64,000 bases of DNA from Plantago ovata. Taxonomy: Eukaryota; Streptophyta; Magnoliopsida; Lamiales; Plantaginaceae. How positions within the stretch are numbered: position 1 is the first letter of the stretch; every line of letters begins with the position of its first letter. The stretch covers positions 89,114,871 to 89,178,870 of the forward strand of contig CM051455.1 in the NCBI GenBank assembly GCA_028274465.1, read 5' to 3'. The position numbers and the translations under genes were made by a program. Positions 1-8,889 of the stretch are shown in pieces. The notes beneath the pieces are model-generated. The model made no database searches. It was not told the DNA's origin and saw only the letters and a program-made list of their open reading frames with translations.

Positions 1-689
1 GTCTCATGCCAAGTAAAGTGAACTAATCTATTGAATCTACCAAATGCTTATGAACAAGACCATATGAGCATGACATGCAAGTAGGTTGAAGAATGACTCG
101 ATTGCGAATATACACATTCTCATGTGCACTTGGTTAAACAAAGGAGTCTCTCGTAACATCTTCTACCTGGACCTGGTCAGTGACGACACAATGATGCATG
201 TTATCATACTACAATTGCCCCGTGCCTATGAAACCGAGGGCTTACTTCTGTTCACCAAGTGAGACTTTTCCTCAAGAGAGGGCGAACCAATACTGGCTCT
301 CATCAAACGAAGGAGGGTTCCCTTAGAAAGATAACACTCCCCTATTCTACCCAGACTCTCAAGAATAAGCCTCTTTCAACCACTTCTTGAATAGCAAGAC
401 GAGGGTGGTCAAGAACAGGCCTTGGACAAAGGCGACACGAAACGAAAGATAGAATTTACAACTCGATAACTTCAAAAACAAATATTTACATGACACTTGA
501 CACTTTACTAGACTGCTTTTGGCTTGCAACGACCCTTCGTTTGCTTTTGGGTCTTATTCTTTATTTTCTTTCTTCTCTTTTTTTTTATATATTTTCTTTT
601 CTCTTTTTTTTTCCTCTTTTTCTTCTTTTCTTTTTCTCTTTTTTTTTCTTTTATAAAGGGGCAAGCAGCAGTACTAAGTGTCAAAAACA

Positions 690-909
690 CCTCCCCAAAC
701 CTATTCGAAAGAATAGGTTTCAACACAAAGACGAAAAAGAAAGAGGAAAGACTCTTTTACAAAGACACCTCCCCAAACCTATTCGAAAGAATAGGTTGGG
801 ACACAAAACAAAAAGAAAAAGAAAAAGGAAACTTTACAACGACTCAAACACGAAAGACAAGATCTAATAAAGAAACCCCCTCCCCAAACCTATTCGATAG
901 AATAGGTTT
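690..909 (-). repeat. Three dispersed stem-loops, each adjoining a GGTTTGGGGAG purine tract
   Basis: Inverted repeats lie at 697-720, 775-798 and 886-909, each with 9-10 bp arms (AAACCTATTC / GAATAGGTTT) and a 4-nt loop (GAAA, GAAA, GATA). Each is joined on the sense (minus) strand to a purine tract of the form GGTTTGGGGAGG. The same unit recurs in Athila-2 at 48821-48844, with a degenerate copy at about 48930-48953. The purine tract resembles the one directly next to the Athila-2 3' LTR, so these may be extra polypurine-tract-like sites. Confidence 0.7.
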
Positions 910-1379
910 AATACAAGGAATCGCACACCTCACACTACCTTCTTCCTAGGCATTTGGCAATCTCAAATCGAGGTGAAGAACTTGTCGCCTCTTACGTACA
1001 TAATTACACAGGTTACAACCATAGACTCTAACATGCATCATTTCATAAGGCCATCGTGAACCGCAGCAGAAGAAACACCACTCAAGGTGATGTCGAGACT
1101 ACTAAGCTTAACTAGTGCACATGCGAATGTGACAAACCAAGCGAGACAAGCCTCAAACTACTTGCAAAGTGATGCAACATATGATCAATGGTAATAAACA
1201 CTTAGTCTACTCAATAAAAAAGTTCAAAAGACTTGGCAATAAACTCCACACACAACAACGTGCAACAACTAATCTAGAGATGATATGCATGCAAAAATTT
1301 GAAAAAACACGACAAATCACATGAACTTGAGTAAAATCAGGCATGTACAAATCACACAAGCATATAGTACTGAAAATCC

Positions 1380-1424
1380 AATACCCCCTCCCCAAACCTA
1401 AACTTTTGCTCGTCCTCGAGCAAA
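1380..1424 (-). promoter_or_regulatory. Stem-loop and polypurine-like tract of Athila-1
   Basis: The stem-loop at 1405-1424 has an 8-bp stem (TTTGCTCG / CGAGCAAA) and, on the sense strand, loop AGGA. It is followed on the minus strand by GGTTTGGGGAGGGGG. The equivalent site in Athila-2 (48048-48084) directly abuts its 3' LTR and has a compensatory change in the stem. In Athila-1 the LTR does not follow at this point, so this copy is internal. Confidence 0.6.
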
Positions 1425-1596
1425 GAAAAGTTGAATGAAAAGAAAAAAATTGGATTGAAAGTACACTTCCCTGAGATAAAGGTTCGTGTCCAATCTCCTA
1501 TATGAGAGTAGTACCTGAAAGGGCTCAAGAAACAAGTGAAAACGGGTGCGCAAAGGTGAGAAGAATGTAAAAAACGAGGAAAATCTGGGTACAGGG

Positions 1597-1707
1597 TCCA
1601 AGCGGAGCGCTTGGGAGGCTCCAGGCGCTCCGCTTGAATTTCTAGGAAGTTGCAAAACTTCCTGGAATTTGAAGCGGACCGCTTGTCCCTTCCAAGCGCT
1701 TCGCTTG
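1597..1707. repeat. Internal palindrome cluster, core AAGCG-NNN-CGCTT
   Basis: Four imperfect to perfect palindromes lie at about 1597-1613, 1620-1636, 1670-1684 and 1691-1707. Arms are CCAAGCG/CGCTTGG or close variants and the central triplet varies (GAG, CTC, GAC, CTT). The same arms occur four times in the LTR of this element (4777-4877), although the two regions are otherwise unrelated. Confidence 0.75.
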
Positions 1708-1859
1708 GCCCTGTTTCCAGATTTTCGATGTTTTTTCCTATCTTAATCACCTAAGGCACCAAGACAAAAACTCGACTAAACTAATCACGACAAAAGGCAC
1801 ACAGGCCACAACTACAAAAGCAAATAAAGAGAGCTAACTAAATGCAAAACACTTACCAC

Positions 1860-1877
1860 CTCGGGTTGCCTCCCGAG
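1860..1877 (-). other. Stem-loop just after the gag-protease stop codon (Athila-1)
   Basis: The sense strand reads CTCGGG-AGGCAA-CCCGAG, a perfect 6-bp stem with loop AGGCAA, about 45 nt past the gag-protease stop. Athila-2 has the same structure at 17633-17650 with two compensated base-pair swaps. The conserved position suggests a role in the element RNA, but none is known to me. Confidence 0.65.
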
Positions 1878-1919
1878 AAGCGCCTTTGTTTACACGTCGT
1901 TGGCTCGACTCTTCAAGGC

Positions 1920-3641
1920 TCAATTGGGGTTGAATTCATATTGGGTACTAGACTTCCCCATCAATGCCCTCTTTAACCGGTGAAATCCCTGCACATTTGA
2001 ACGAAGGAATAGAGGACCAAAGTATCCTATAAGTTTGTTAGTGCAAGTCTTCTCAACACATGAATTAACAATGGCTCGCAACATGTGTCGCTTGCCATCT
2101 ACCTCAAAACTACATGTACGACGGTACATGTCAATCACCATGTGCACCTTATTGATGAAGGCTCTTCCCAACAGGACCACATCCTTAAGATTGGCTTTCG
2201 AAGTCGGAATAACTATGAAGCTCGTCTTCACCTCAACACCGACAACTCTAATAACCAAGTCTTCGAGAACTCCCAAAGGTCTCCTCATAGACCCATCAGC
2301 AAGTTGAACCATAGCTTTCATAGGCTTCAAACCAGTCAACCGGGACTCTTCATACACATTCATCGGCAAGACATTGACTCCAGCTCCTGTGTCCAATGTA
2401 GCCAATATACCATCATTCGTGCCAAGACTGATTTCCACATCGAAGCTCTCAAGTGCGGGTACTTCCACCATCTCATCCTCAGACGATGAGCTTTCTTCTT
2501 CAATATGTGAAGCTTCTTCCTCAACCATAGAGGGCTTAGGCTCCTCGTTAGCAACGCAAGGCTCAGAGATTTTCTTGCTACTTGGAACCTCTACTCGTGC
2601 TCCTTCTCTTGTGACCGTGATCTCAACTGGAATATCAGTCACCACCGTGATGGCCATAGCTCTCTCGGTATTACCCAAAAGCTTCTCTTGCTCAGGACTA
2701 GCTCCTCTATCAATGAGCTCTTGCAACTTCCTGTTAAGAGAAGAAGTACTAGCCTCCAAGTTCTCAAACCACTTCTCGTTCATAGCCTGATTCTTGTAAT
2801 AAGATTCCATAAACTTGTCGGTCTTTTCTACCAAGCTTTGCACCATGGCGACCAAAGAGGATGGAGCATATCCGGGTACCCCATAGTTTACCTCAGCATG
2901 TTGACGTTGACTGGCGAATCCTTGCTCATAGTCATCACCACGACCCACTTTCTCTTCAAAAGCCGCTATGGGTTCTTCTCTAGGTTCTTTTGAATGAATC
3001 TTGGCTCTTATATTCCGGTTCTGAGAATTCCGGTACATTATATCCAACTTAGCTCGAGCTTGACTCGGAAACAACTCTCCCATGCTTCCTCCACAAATGC
3101 TATCCACTTGTGCTTGAACACCAGGATGCAAACCATTATAGAAGAATTGGATGAGCTGACCTCCATCGAAGCCGTGATGTGGGCACCGATATTGCAACCC
3201 CTTAAACCGATCATAAGCCTCATGGAAAGCTTCATCATACTTCTGCTCAAAAGTGCTGATTTGTCTCTTCATAACCATAGTCTTGGAAGCGGGATAATAC
3301 CGATCCATAATTTTTTCAAACACTTGAGCCCATGTGGTCAAAGATCCAGCTTCTAAGGATCTCAACCAAGCCCTCGCTCTATCCCCAACTCCCATAGCGA
3401 AAACCTTCATCCGCAAATCATCATCAGTAATTCCATCCGGTCTAGGCAAGTAGAGCACGAAATTCTCTAAGTCATTCACATACCCAATGACGTCCTCATT
3501 GTCCACGCCATAGAACTTGGGTAATTGCTGGAACACGTGTCCTTTAAGCTCCAGATTCCTTGTTGCATCATTGAGAACAATAGCTGGACCACTAGGCCCA
3601 ACCGTAACTTTTGAGAGTAACTTCAGTGGTTGCTCAGCCAT
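1920..3641 (-). CDS. Gag-protease polyprotein of Athila-1, intact reading frame
   Basis: This is an uninterrupted 573-residue ORF starting MAEQPLKLL. Residues about 30-210 form a plant Ty3/gypsy gag (capsid) domain, with the typical block W-A-Q-V-F-E-K and CPHHG at about 155. Unlike Athila-2, no CX2CX4HX4C zinc knuckle is visible. A retroviral-type aspartic protease follows, with active site ATLDTGAGVNVLP at about residue 410-425 and the flap/hydrophobic block VVLLGRAFINK at about 490. The acidic stretch before it (EEEASHIEEESSSSEDE) looks like a linker. The start chosen is the ATG 174 nt downstream of the primer-binding site. The ORF has no polymerase; its product would form particles and be self-processing. 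Absence of stops or frameshifts suggests a fairly young or still selected copy. Confidence 0.85.
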   Translation of the reverse strand: MAEQPLKLLSKVTVGPSGPAIVLNDATRNLELKGHVFQQLPKFYGVDNEDVIGYVNDLENFVLYLPRPDGITDDDLRMKVFAMGVGDRARAWLRSLEAGSLTTWAQVFEKIMDRYYPASKTMVMKRQISTFEQKYDEAFHEAYDRFKGLQYRCPHHGFDGGQLIQFFYNGLHPGVQAQVDSICGGSMGELFPSQARAKLDIMYRNSQNRNIRAKIHSKEPREEPIAAFEEKVGRGDDYEQGFASQRQHAEVNYGVPGYAPSSLVAMVQSLVEKTDKFMESYYKNQAMNEKWFENLEASTSSLNRKLQELIDRGASPEQEKLLGNTERAMAITVVTDIPVEITVTREGARVEVPSSKKISEPCVANEEPKPSMVEEEASHIEEESSSSEDEMVEVPALESFDVEISLGTNDGILATLDTGAGVNVLPMNVYEESRLTGLKPMKAMVQLADGSMRRPLGVLEDLVIRVVGVEVKTSFIVIPTSKANLKDVVLLGRAFINKVHMVIDMYRRTCSFEVDGKRHMLRAIVNSCVEKTCTNKLIGYFGPLFLRSNVQGFHRLKRALMGKSSTQYEFNPN

Positions 3642-3814
3642 CTCGCCTGAAATCTAGTGCAATCAACACAACACTCAGACAAGGATTAGTTCCCGTTAGT
3701 GAAACAAAACAAGAACACATAGAATTAAGCACAAAGAAATAGGGGGAAAGAAATGGGGTAAGAAAGTGAAGTTGCTAAGAAACAAAAGTTTAACACTAAA
3801 CCAAAGGAGTTAAG

Positions 3815-3832
3815 TCCCCGGCAACGGCGCCA
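3815..3832 (-). promoter_or_regulatory. Primer-binding site, tRNA-Asp type (Athila-1)
   Basis: The plus strand reads TCCCCGGCAACGGCGCCA, the 3' end of plant tRNA-Asp(GTC) including CCA, so the element strand is the complement, as expected for minus-strand priming. It sits 3 nt from the LTR edge at 3836. Confidence 0.85.
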
Positions 3833-3835
3833 AAT

Positions 3836-5377
3836 TGATGAGTCGTTTTTTCACCAATTAAATTTGTTTGTAGCCAAAGAACACTTATTCACTACATAAA
3901 AGATTTAGTGCAGCGGTAAGATGTTCCGGAGTGTCGTTCTCTCGGGACCTAACGTGGCTTTGTTTAGTGCAAACAATTGTAATCAACCAAGAAGCAAGTT
4001 TTGTAAGAATTAACCAAACACTCATGCAACCAACACTTGCTAGAAGAAGATAATCACGAAGAGAAAGATGTTGGTTGTAACTTTAGTGATAATGATAAGC
4101 AACGAATCACGAATACGCTTACAAGTTCAGTGCGTAGAACCTTCGATCAAGTCTGCTAAGCAACTCGTCTAGGCAAATTTAAGACACACATCATGAAAGA
4201 TCACTATCAATACTTTAGAGGTGCTTATCACCAACACCATTTATCTAGCATGCTGCAAATCTCTAACATACAATCTATAGCTTTCATTGACCAAGAGTTT
4301 GTCACTATACTCAATTCGAATATATTTTATAGGCAACTAAGAATCATATGAAGGGATTTGCAGCAAGATTGAATCACAATCTCATGTAAACATAAACATA
4401 ACTCATAACAATATCAATCTCACATTCTACCACCAACATAAAGGATTTAGCTATTCATAATCATAATGGAAAACATCACAAAATATGAATTGTTACAAAA
4501 ATACATTGGATCAAACTACCAGACAAGAGATAGATACAAGTTACCACCAAAGCTGTCACTATTTGGTGGAATTGATGCAAAACCTCTCCGTAGATGAAAA
4601 TATCATGCAATCCTATGGCTAAATCTTCAATCCGTTGATGATAATCAACCTTCTAGCTAATGGGTCTGAGCTATGGAGCCTCCAAGAGCTCTCTAAAACT
4701 TTTACAAAGTGAAAGGAATGACAAAAAGTAACTGAAAATCGAGTTTAAATGCCAAAATCGCGATTTGGATCTGACTCCAAGCGCCCCGCTTGAAGAGGCC
4801 AAGCGGTCCGCTTGAAATTGCAGAATCTGTCCCAGGACCCAAGCGGCCCGCTTGGAACAGTCAAGCGGCCCGCTTGGCTGCCCCACTTCGTCTTCAACTC
4901 GCTCTCCATGGCCGATACGATGTCGGATCAGGGCGTGTAATATATCGTTAGATAGCTATTTGCGTTAGCTACGCGTGGAAGTTGGTTTGAGGTCAATACA
5001 CTCCTGTATGAGAAAGTTATGGCCGAAATGATTAGGCTGCATCAATCTTGCACACTCGAACGACTCAAAAACTTCCACCCGAACATTTGAATTTGCTTCC
5101 AAGGTAAGGCTAGGCTCTCCAAAGTGTGATTCTTGGCTTAACTCGAACTAAGGGCACTGACAAATATCCACGGAGATCAAGGAACTTCAACGGGGTCATT
5201 TTTCATCCAAAATGCTTCGTTTTTAGCTCCAAAAACACCGTTTCGTACCTAAGTGCCTGAAAATGCAAAAACCACAAAACGTGACACTATTCTACAAAAC
5301 TAAACAAAAAACTAAGCTAAAAGACAGCAAAAGAAGGCAAAAAAGTCAAGATGAACGCGCCAAAAAAACGTTCAACA
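3836..5377 (-). repeat. 5' LTR of Athila-1
   Basis: The edges are TG (3836) and CA (5377) on the plus strand. One side abuts the tRNA-Asp primer site and the other abuts the interrupted chromovirus gag. Length is about 1.54 kb. There is no ORF of substance. It contains a cluster of four palindromes at 4777-4877. The 3' partner is outside the window, so neither LTR divergence nor the target duplication can be checked here. Confidence 0.8.
4777..4877. repeat. LTR palindrome cluster of Athila-1, core AAGCG-NNN-CGCTT
   Basis: The palindromes lie at 4777-4793, 4799-4815, 4839-4855 and 4861-4877, for example CCAAGCGGCCCGCTTGG. Their arms match the internal cluster at 1597-1707 of the same element. 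In the other Athila subfamilies the cluster at the equivalent LTR position has a different core (GGCGAATCGCC or GGCGAACCGCC). Confidence 0.75.
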
Positions 5378-5851
5378 CCGATTCTCGCGAATCAGGCGAG
5401 GCACGTACTTGTCCATGAAATCCTTGGTGAAGTTCTCCCAGGTGCGAGAAACTCCCTCTTGCCTCCATCTTGCATTCACGGTTCTCCACCATTTCCTGGC
5501 GGCTCCCACGAACTGGAAAGCAGCAAGCTCGATTTTCCTCTCGTCCGGATAGTGCAAGATTGAGAATAAGTTCTCCATGCTTTCGATCCAGAGCTTAGCC
5601 TTATGGGCATCAGGTGTTCCCTCGAACCTTTCAGGATGGAATCGAGTGAAACGTTCCGCAGCTTGATCGATGGTCGGGATCGGTGGTGGTGGCGGAGGAG
5701 CTGGCTGAACAAGTGGTGCTCCAGCGCAGCGAATGGTTTCGCTGAAATTCCCCAAAGCAGCGATGATACGGTCCACTTGGTCTCCATTTTCAGCATGTTG
5801 ATCATCTCCACTTCCATTGCTGCTGGCACCACGAGTGTTTCTGCGACTCAT
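5378..5851 (-). pseudogene. Chromovirus gag, N-terminal part, truncated by the Athila-1 insertion
   Basis: The ORF starts MSRRNTRGASSNGSG and runs about 157 codons to ...VPRLIREN, where chromovirus sequence stops at the Athila-1 LTR edge; the short chimeric tail and stop come from the LTR. It contains a proline-rich stretch (about residues 52-62) and a Retrotrans_gag-like domain: F-HPERFEGTPDAHKAKLWIE, F-VGAARKWWRTV and W-NFTKDFMDKYVP. This is the usual arrangement of Tekay/Del gag. The zinc knuckle, protease and pol that should follow are missing here. Confidence 0.75.
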
Positions 5852-6216
5852 TCAAACAAAGGGCACTACTTAGCAGTTGATTTAACAACCTCGAATCTCT
5901 AACTTAGAAAAGAACAGAAAAACAAAGAACTAAGGTCAGAACTTAATCTTCTACAACAGGTATAAACTGAGCAGTGAAGAAGAAAACATGCCTTGAACTT
6001 TAAAACAAAACGCAAAAACAAGAAAAACAATGAAGTCTCAAAACAGCCAAGCATGCAATTAAACAAAGGAAAACCGGTCTCTACTCGTGTTAGCGAGAAA
6101 ACAGAAAACCACAGAGTCAATTAAACGGAAAAGCATAAACAGTCTCAGTCGGCTGAACTAAAAAAAACTCGCTTGGCAAAAAGGAAGTTCGGTACGAGCT
6201 CGAAAAGGCATCTATC
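5852..6216 (-). other. Spacer between the chromovirus leader ORF and gag
   Basis: This is about 365 nt with no supported gene. Whether the upstream small ORF is joined to gag by splicing across this spacer cannot be told from the sequence alone. Confidence 0.4.
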
Positions 6217-6669
6217 CTAATAAGCGTCCTCGATATCATCTTCGGAACGTCGTTTGGGCACGTGAGCATCTCCTCCTTCTTCCTCAGAGGGGTCCTCCTC
6301 GGGTTCTTCTTCGGATTCTTCTTCGGGTTCTCCTTCACTCTCCACTCTACGTGATGGTCCGCAACCCTCGGGGAACGTCTTCCAAGCCTTCCTCCTGCGA
6401 ATCCTGATGCCTATGTTGGACGCGGTTAACGAAACAAAGCCAGAGTGCTCCTTTGCGGCGCGTAAAGCCATCTTAAGGAATCCGATTTCCGCTTCCTTCG
6501 TCGCTATTTCATCTCGAAGCTTAAAGTTTTCCAGCCAGTAGTGATCTCGTTCACGAACGACCCTGTCCATCACGAATCCAGGGTAAACACCAACAACAGG
6601 AACAGAGGTATACGGGTTAAACTCTCCCTCGACTAGGCGGTAACGAATGACCTTCTTTTCAGAACTCAT
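6217..6669 (-). CDS. Small ORF between the primer-binding site and gag of the chromovirus
   Basis: The ORF is about 150 codons. The start at MSSEKKVIRYRLVEG (6669) is preferred over an in-frame ATG six codons upstream because it lies just after a noncoding-looking leader. Residues about 45-80 have heptad-like spacing consistent with a short coiled coil (RDEIATKEAEIGFLKMAL). The C-terminal third is very acidic (runs of E with P/S). I recognise no catalytic domain. Standard Tekay/Del elements begin with gag, so an ORF at this place is unusual; it could be an accessory gene of this family, an N-terminal part of gag separated by decay, or an acquired host fragment. No function is proposed. Confidence 0.45.
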   Translation of the reverse strand: MSSEKKVIRYRLVEGEFNPYTSVPVVGVYPGFVMDRVVRERDHYWLENFKLRDEIATKEAEIGFLKMALRAAKEHSGFVSLTASNIGIRIRRRKAWKTFPEGCGPSRRVESEGEPEEESEEEPEEDPSEEEGGDAHVPKRRSEDDIEDAY

Positions 6670-6930
6670 ACCTATCTGTAAGCACACGCGTATTTAACTA
6701 GTTAATAACTACGTCAAAATCAAAACAACTGCGGAAGGTCAACAGTTTCAGAACGGATCAGAGGTCGTCAGAATCAGAAAAGAGAAGATGAAGAAACGGT
6801 TTAAGGTTAGTACGCAGGACTCGAATCAGAAAAGCAACAGAAAATACAAGACCTAACCAGCGACTCGGACCCTCACACACACCCCAAAGGTCAAAAAATC
6901 CTATCCTAGCAAGCTCGAGTTTGAACTCAA

Positions 6931-6942
6931 GCTCTGATACCA
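6931..6942 (-). promoter_or_regulatory. Primer-binding site, initiator tRNA-Met type (chromovirus)
   Basis: The minus strand reads TGGTATCAGAGC, the standard complement of the plant initiator-Met tRNA 3' end, 2 nt from the LTR edge. Confidence 0.8.
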
Positions 6943-6944
6943 TT

Positions 6945-7225
6945 CGTAACGACCCGACCAATCCGGTCGGCGTGGTTACTCATGGGCGCTCTCCGGCGTG
7001 ATATGCTGGCCCCACAGACCAACACGGATTCTAATCCGCACACTTTGTCCTCACTCGTGCGCGCACCGGGAACTTCCCAGTGGGTCACCCATCCTAGAAT
7101 TGCTCCAGAGCAAGCACGATTAACTCTGAAGTTCTTCTAGGTGGATTCACGAAAAGAAAGGTGCACCTTGATGGTATGAGTAGCGTTCTCAACCCTTTTA
7201 ATCTTCTGAAATCTGGGGCGTTACA
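6945..7225 (-). repeat. 5' LTR of the chromovirus, 281 bp
   Basis: The minus strand begins TGTAACGCCCCAG at 7225 and ends GGGTCGTTACG at 6945. The terminal CA appears mutated to CG. The last ~100 bp resemble the fragment at 45496-45599, which is a second chromovirus LTR scrap. Confidence 0.7.
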
Positions 7226-7293
7226 TGTATGTTAAGAAATTTTTTGAAATTCCGCTGCGTACCCTAGGGGTAACTCTGACCGTATTTCTTCCA
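7226..7293 (+). repeat. 3' remnant of the copia 5' LTR
   Basis: The sequence from tgtatgttaag to ttcttcca matches, with a few differences, the end of the resumed 3' LTR on the minus strand of 45600-45675. It includes the shared block gcgtaccctaggggtaactc. The rest of the LTR was displaced by the chromovirus insertion. Confidence 0.75.
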
Positions 7294-7294
7294 G

Positions 7295-7307
7295 TGGTAT
7301 CGGAGCC
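7295..7307 (+). promoter_or_regulatory. Primer-binding site, tRNA-Met type with one mismatch (copia)
   Basis: It reads TGGTATCGGAGCC; the usual plant copia site is TGGTATCAGAGCC. It is placed 1 nt after the LTR end. Confidence 0.7.
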
Positions 7308-7449
7308 AAGTTAATTGATTACGTATATACGTATATATATTGTATGATTTTGTAGATATGTGGATGCAATTGATTCTATGATTAATTTGATTTTCAAAAG
7401 TTTTGTTTTTATATAAATTTAGAATTTAGATTTTCAAAAATAAAATAAA

Positions 7450-7450
<1 letters not shown>

Positions 7451-7480
<30 letters not shown>

Positions 7481-7574
7481 TCGACCGGGCCGTGGGCCTC
7501 GGGCGCCCGCGGCCGCAGGCACGGTAGCGATGGGACTAGGCCCCGTCCCATATTTAATATATATATATATATAT

Positions 7575-7640
<66 letters not shown>

Positions 7641-7642
7641 TG

Positions 7643-7723
<81 letters not shown>

Positions 7724-7730
7724 TATATAC

Positions 7731-7768
<38 letters not shown>
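7451..7768. repeat. (AT)n microsatellite with an internal GC-rich block
   Basis: It is almost pure TA/AT dinucleotide apart from about 7480-7553, which is strongly GC-rich (for example gggcgcccgcggccgcagg). Single substitutions such as gtatg and gatat break the array. An ORF of Y/I residues across it is an artefact. Confidence 0.85.
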
Positions 7769-8207
7769 TTTCCGGGTTGGACCCAAAATTGAATTTTGAA
7801 AAATTTGAGGATTGAATTTTATATTTGGAATATAAATATGATTTAATTGTAATTGTTTTTAATTAGTATAAAGTTTAAGGGTTTATTTGTAATTTATCAA
7901 TTTATTGTTTATTGCAAATTAGTCCTTCTACTTTTGAATTTTAGATTTAACACCTCCAAGGTTTCAAAAATTACAATTAAGTCCTTTGGGTTTTCGAAAA
8001 TTGCTACTTGGTCAATAGAATTTTTTATTTTTCAATCTAGTCCAAATTTTCAATTATTTCATAGAGATTATAAGTATGGGATTATAATTTTCATAATGAA
8101 ATTATAAAGTCATTTGGCATCCACATAGGCTACTACTTGTTTTGTATGCTCAATATGCTATTGTTTGACAATGCATGTTTAAATACCAAGTATTTTACTT
8201 TCCGTTC

Positions 8208-8386
8208 GACCGCTATGCATGCGAGGGTAGGCGGCGCCCTCTTATATGTCGGACCGCATATTTTATGTATGGGTAGGCGGCACCCATTATGTGCTTGACC
8301 GCGTTTAGAACTAGAATGGATAGGCGGCATCCATTACGTGTAGACCGCTAATGCATGATTGGTAGGCGGCGCCCTTATATGTTTGT
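8208..8386 (+). repeat. Four tandem 44-46 bp repeats
   Basis: Units start with GACCGC at 8208, 8252, 8297 and 8343. Each contains a block GGTAGGCGGCGCCC or a close variant about 18 nt later, followed by a TATGTG/TATATG-like end. Units differ by scattered substitutions, so the array is not very recent. GGCGCC inside each unit is self-complementary. Confidence 0.75.
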
Positions 8387-8889
8387 AGATGACTGATAAC
8401 AACCCTCAAGCGACAAGCCCCAACCAATATAAGTACAGAAATATATATATGTATGTATTTCTGAGATGCTTTCCATAGGGTGCTATAATTCTGAACTTTC
8501 AATGCGTTTTCTTGTATTGGCGACCTCGTCTTACAGACTCGCAGTGATCGTCAGATTAGAGTAAGCCTATGGTTATGACTTACTGCATATTGTATCTAGC
8601 GACCTCGATAGGTACAGTATGTAGGGCATCGGGTTAAATTAGATTTAACAACCAAGAGTTGCGTGACGCAATTGGATAGTCCTATCGGTCATATTATGCT
8701 ATGCGACCAGCCCCTGTTGGAGTATAGCATAATATGGATTTGGATCTTGGCCACTACAGTAACTTGTTGGACATTGCCCGTATGTTTGTTGTGGGGGCAA
8801 GCATATGTGAAAATAGTGGGAGCTAAACAGCTAAAGGACCTTGTTGTTTAGTTATGTTGACTGTGTATTTAGATGTAATATTTCAATAG

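Larger units (their letters stand above)
1..1919 (-). other. 3' noncoding region of Athila-1
   Basis: There is no convincing gene here. Position 1 to about 1330 is recognisably similar to 48131-49250, the corresponding region of Athila-2; both contain blocks around the phrase gtctcatgccaa and the phrase atcaaacgaaggagggtt. On the element's sense strand the region holds, in order from the protease: a stem-loop (1877-1860), a palindrome cluster (1707-1597), a stem-loop plus purine tract (1424-1380), and three repeats of a longer stem-loop followed by a purine tract (909-690). Position 540-650 is an almost pure polypyrimidine run, that is, a purine tract about 100 nt long on the sense strand; the long ORFs crossing it are low-complexity artefacts. 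Confidence 0.75.
1..5377 (-). mobile_element. Athila-1: gag-protease-only Athila-type LTR retrotransposon, 3' end beyond the window
   Basis: Read on the minus strand the order is 5' LTR (5377 to 3836), primer-binding site matching the 3' end of plant tRNA-Asp (3832 to 3815), one gag-protease ORF (3641 to 1920), a stem-loop, then about 1.9 kb of noncoding DNA running out of the window at position 1. No reverse transcriptase, RNase H or integrase motif is visible between the protease and the 3' noncoding region, so the element must borrow polymerase from relatives, as reported for TR-GAG-type elements. It lies inside the gag of a minus-strand chromovirus: the ORF of the latter is cut exactly at the LTR edge near 5377. 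The 3' LTR and the second target-site copy lie left of the window. Confidence 0.85.
5378..7225 (-). mobile_element. Tekay/Del-like chromovirus, 5' part only
   Basis: On the minus strand: 5' LTR 7225-6945 starting TGTAACGCCCCAG, initiator-Met tRNA primer site 6942-6931, a small ORF (6669-6217), then gag (5851-5378), which is cut by the Athila-1 LTR. LTR sequence type, primer type and gag type together suggest a plant chromovirus of the Tekay/Del group. The element interrupts the 5' LTR of the copia element that begins at 7226. The pol part and 3' LTR must lie left of the window, beyond Athila-1. Confidence 0.7.
7308..8889 (+). other. Long noncoding leader of the copia element
   Basis: There are about 1.58 kb between primer site and polyprotein with no credible gene. 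It contains an (AT)n microsatellite interrupted by a GC-rich block (7451-7768) and four tandem 44-46 bp units (8208-8386). Plant copia leaders are usually much shorter, so part of it may be inserted or expanded sequence. Confidence 0.6.

Noticed and set aside
490..949. Long ORFs on both strands across a pyrimidine/purine tract
   Set aside because: They are low-complexity F/S/L or K/R/E runs caused by the polypyrimidine stretch; the region aligns with noncoding DNA of Athila-2.
3815..3832. Possible tRNA-Asp gene fragments at 3815, 15349 and 41243
   Set aside because: Only the last 18 nt of the tRNA match and each is next to an LTR edge, so these are primer-binding sites.
7409..7786. 125-codon ORF rich in Y and I
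   Set aside because: It is a translation of the (AT)n microsatellite.
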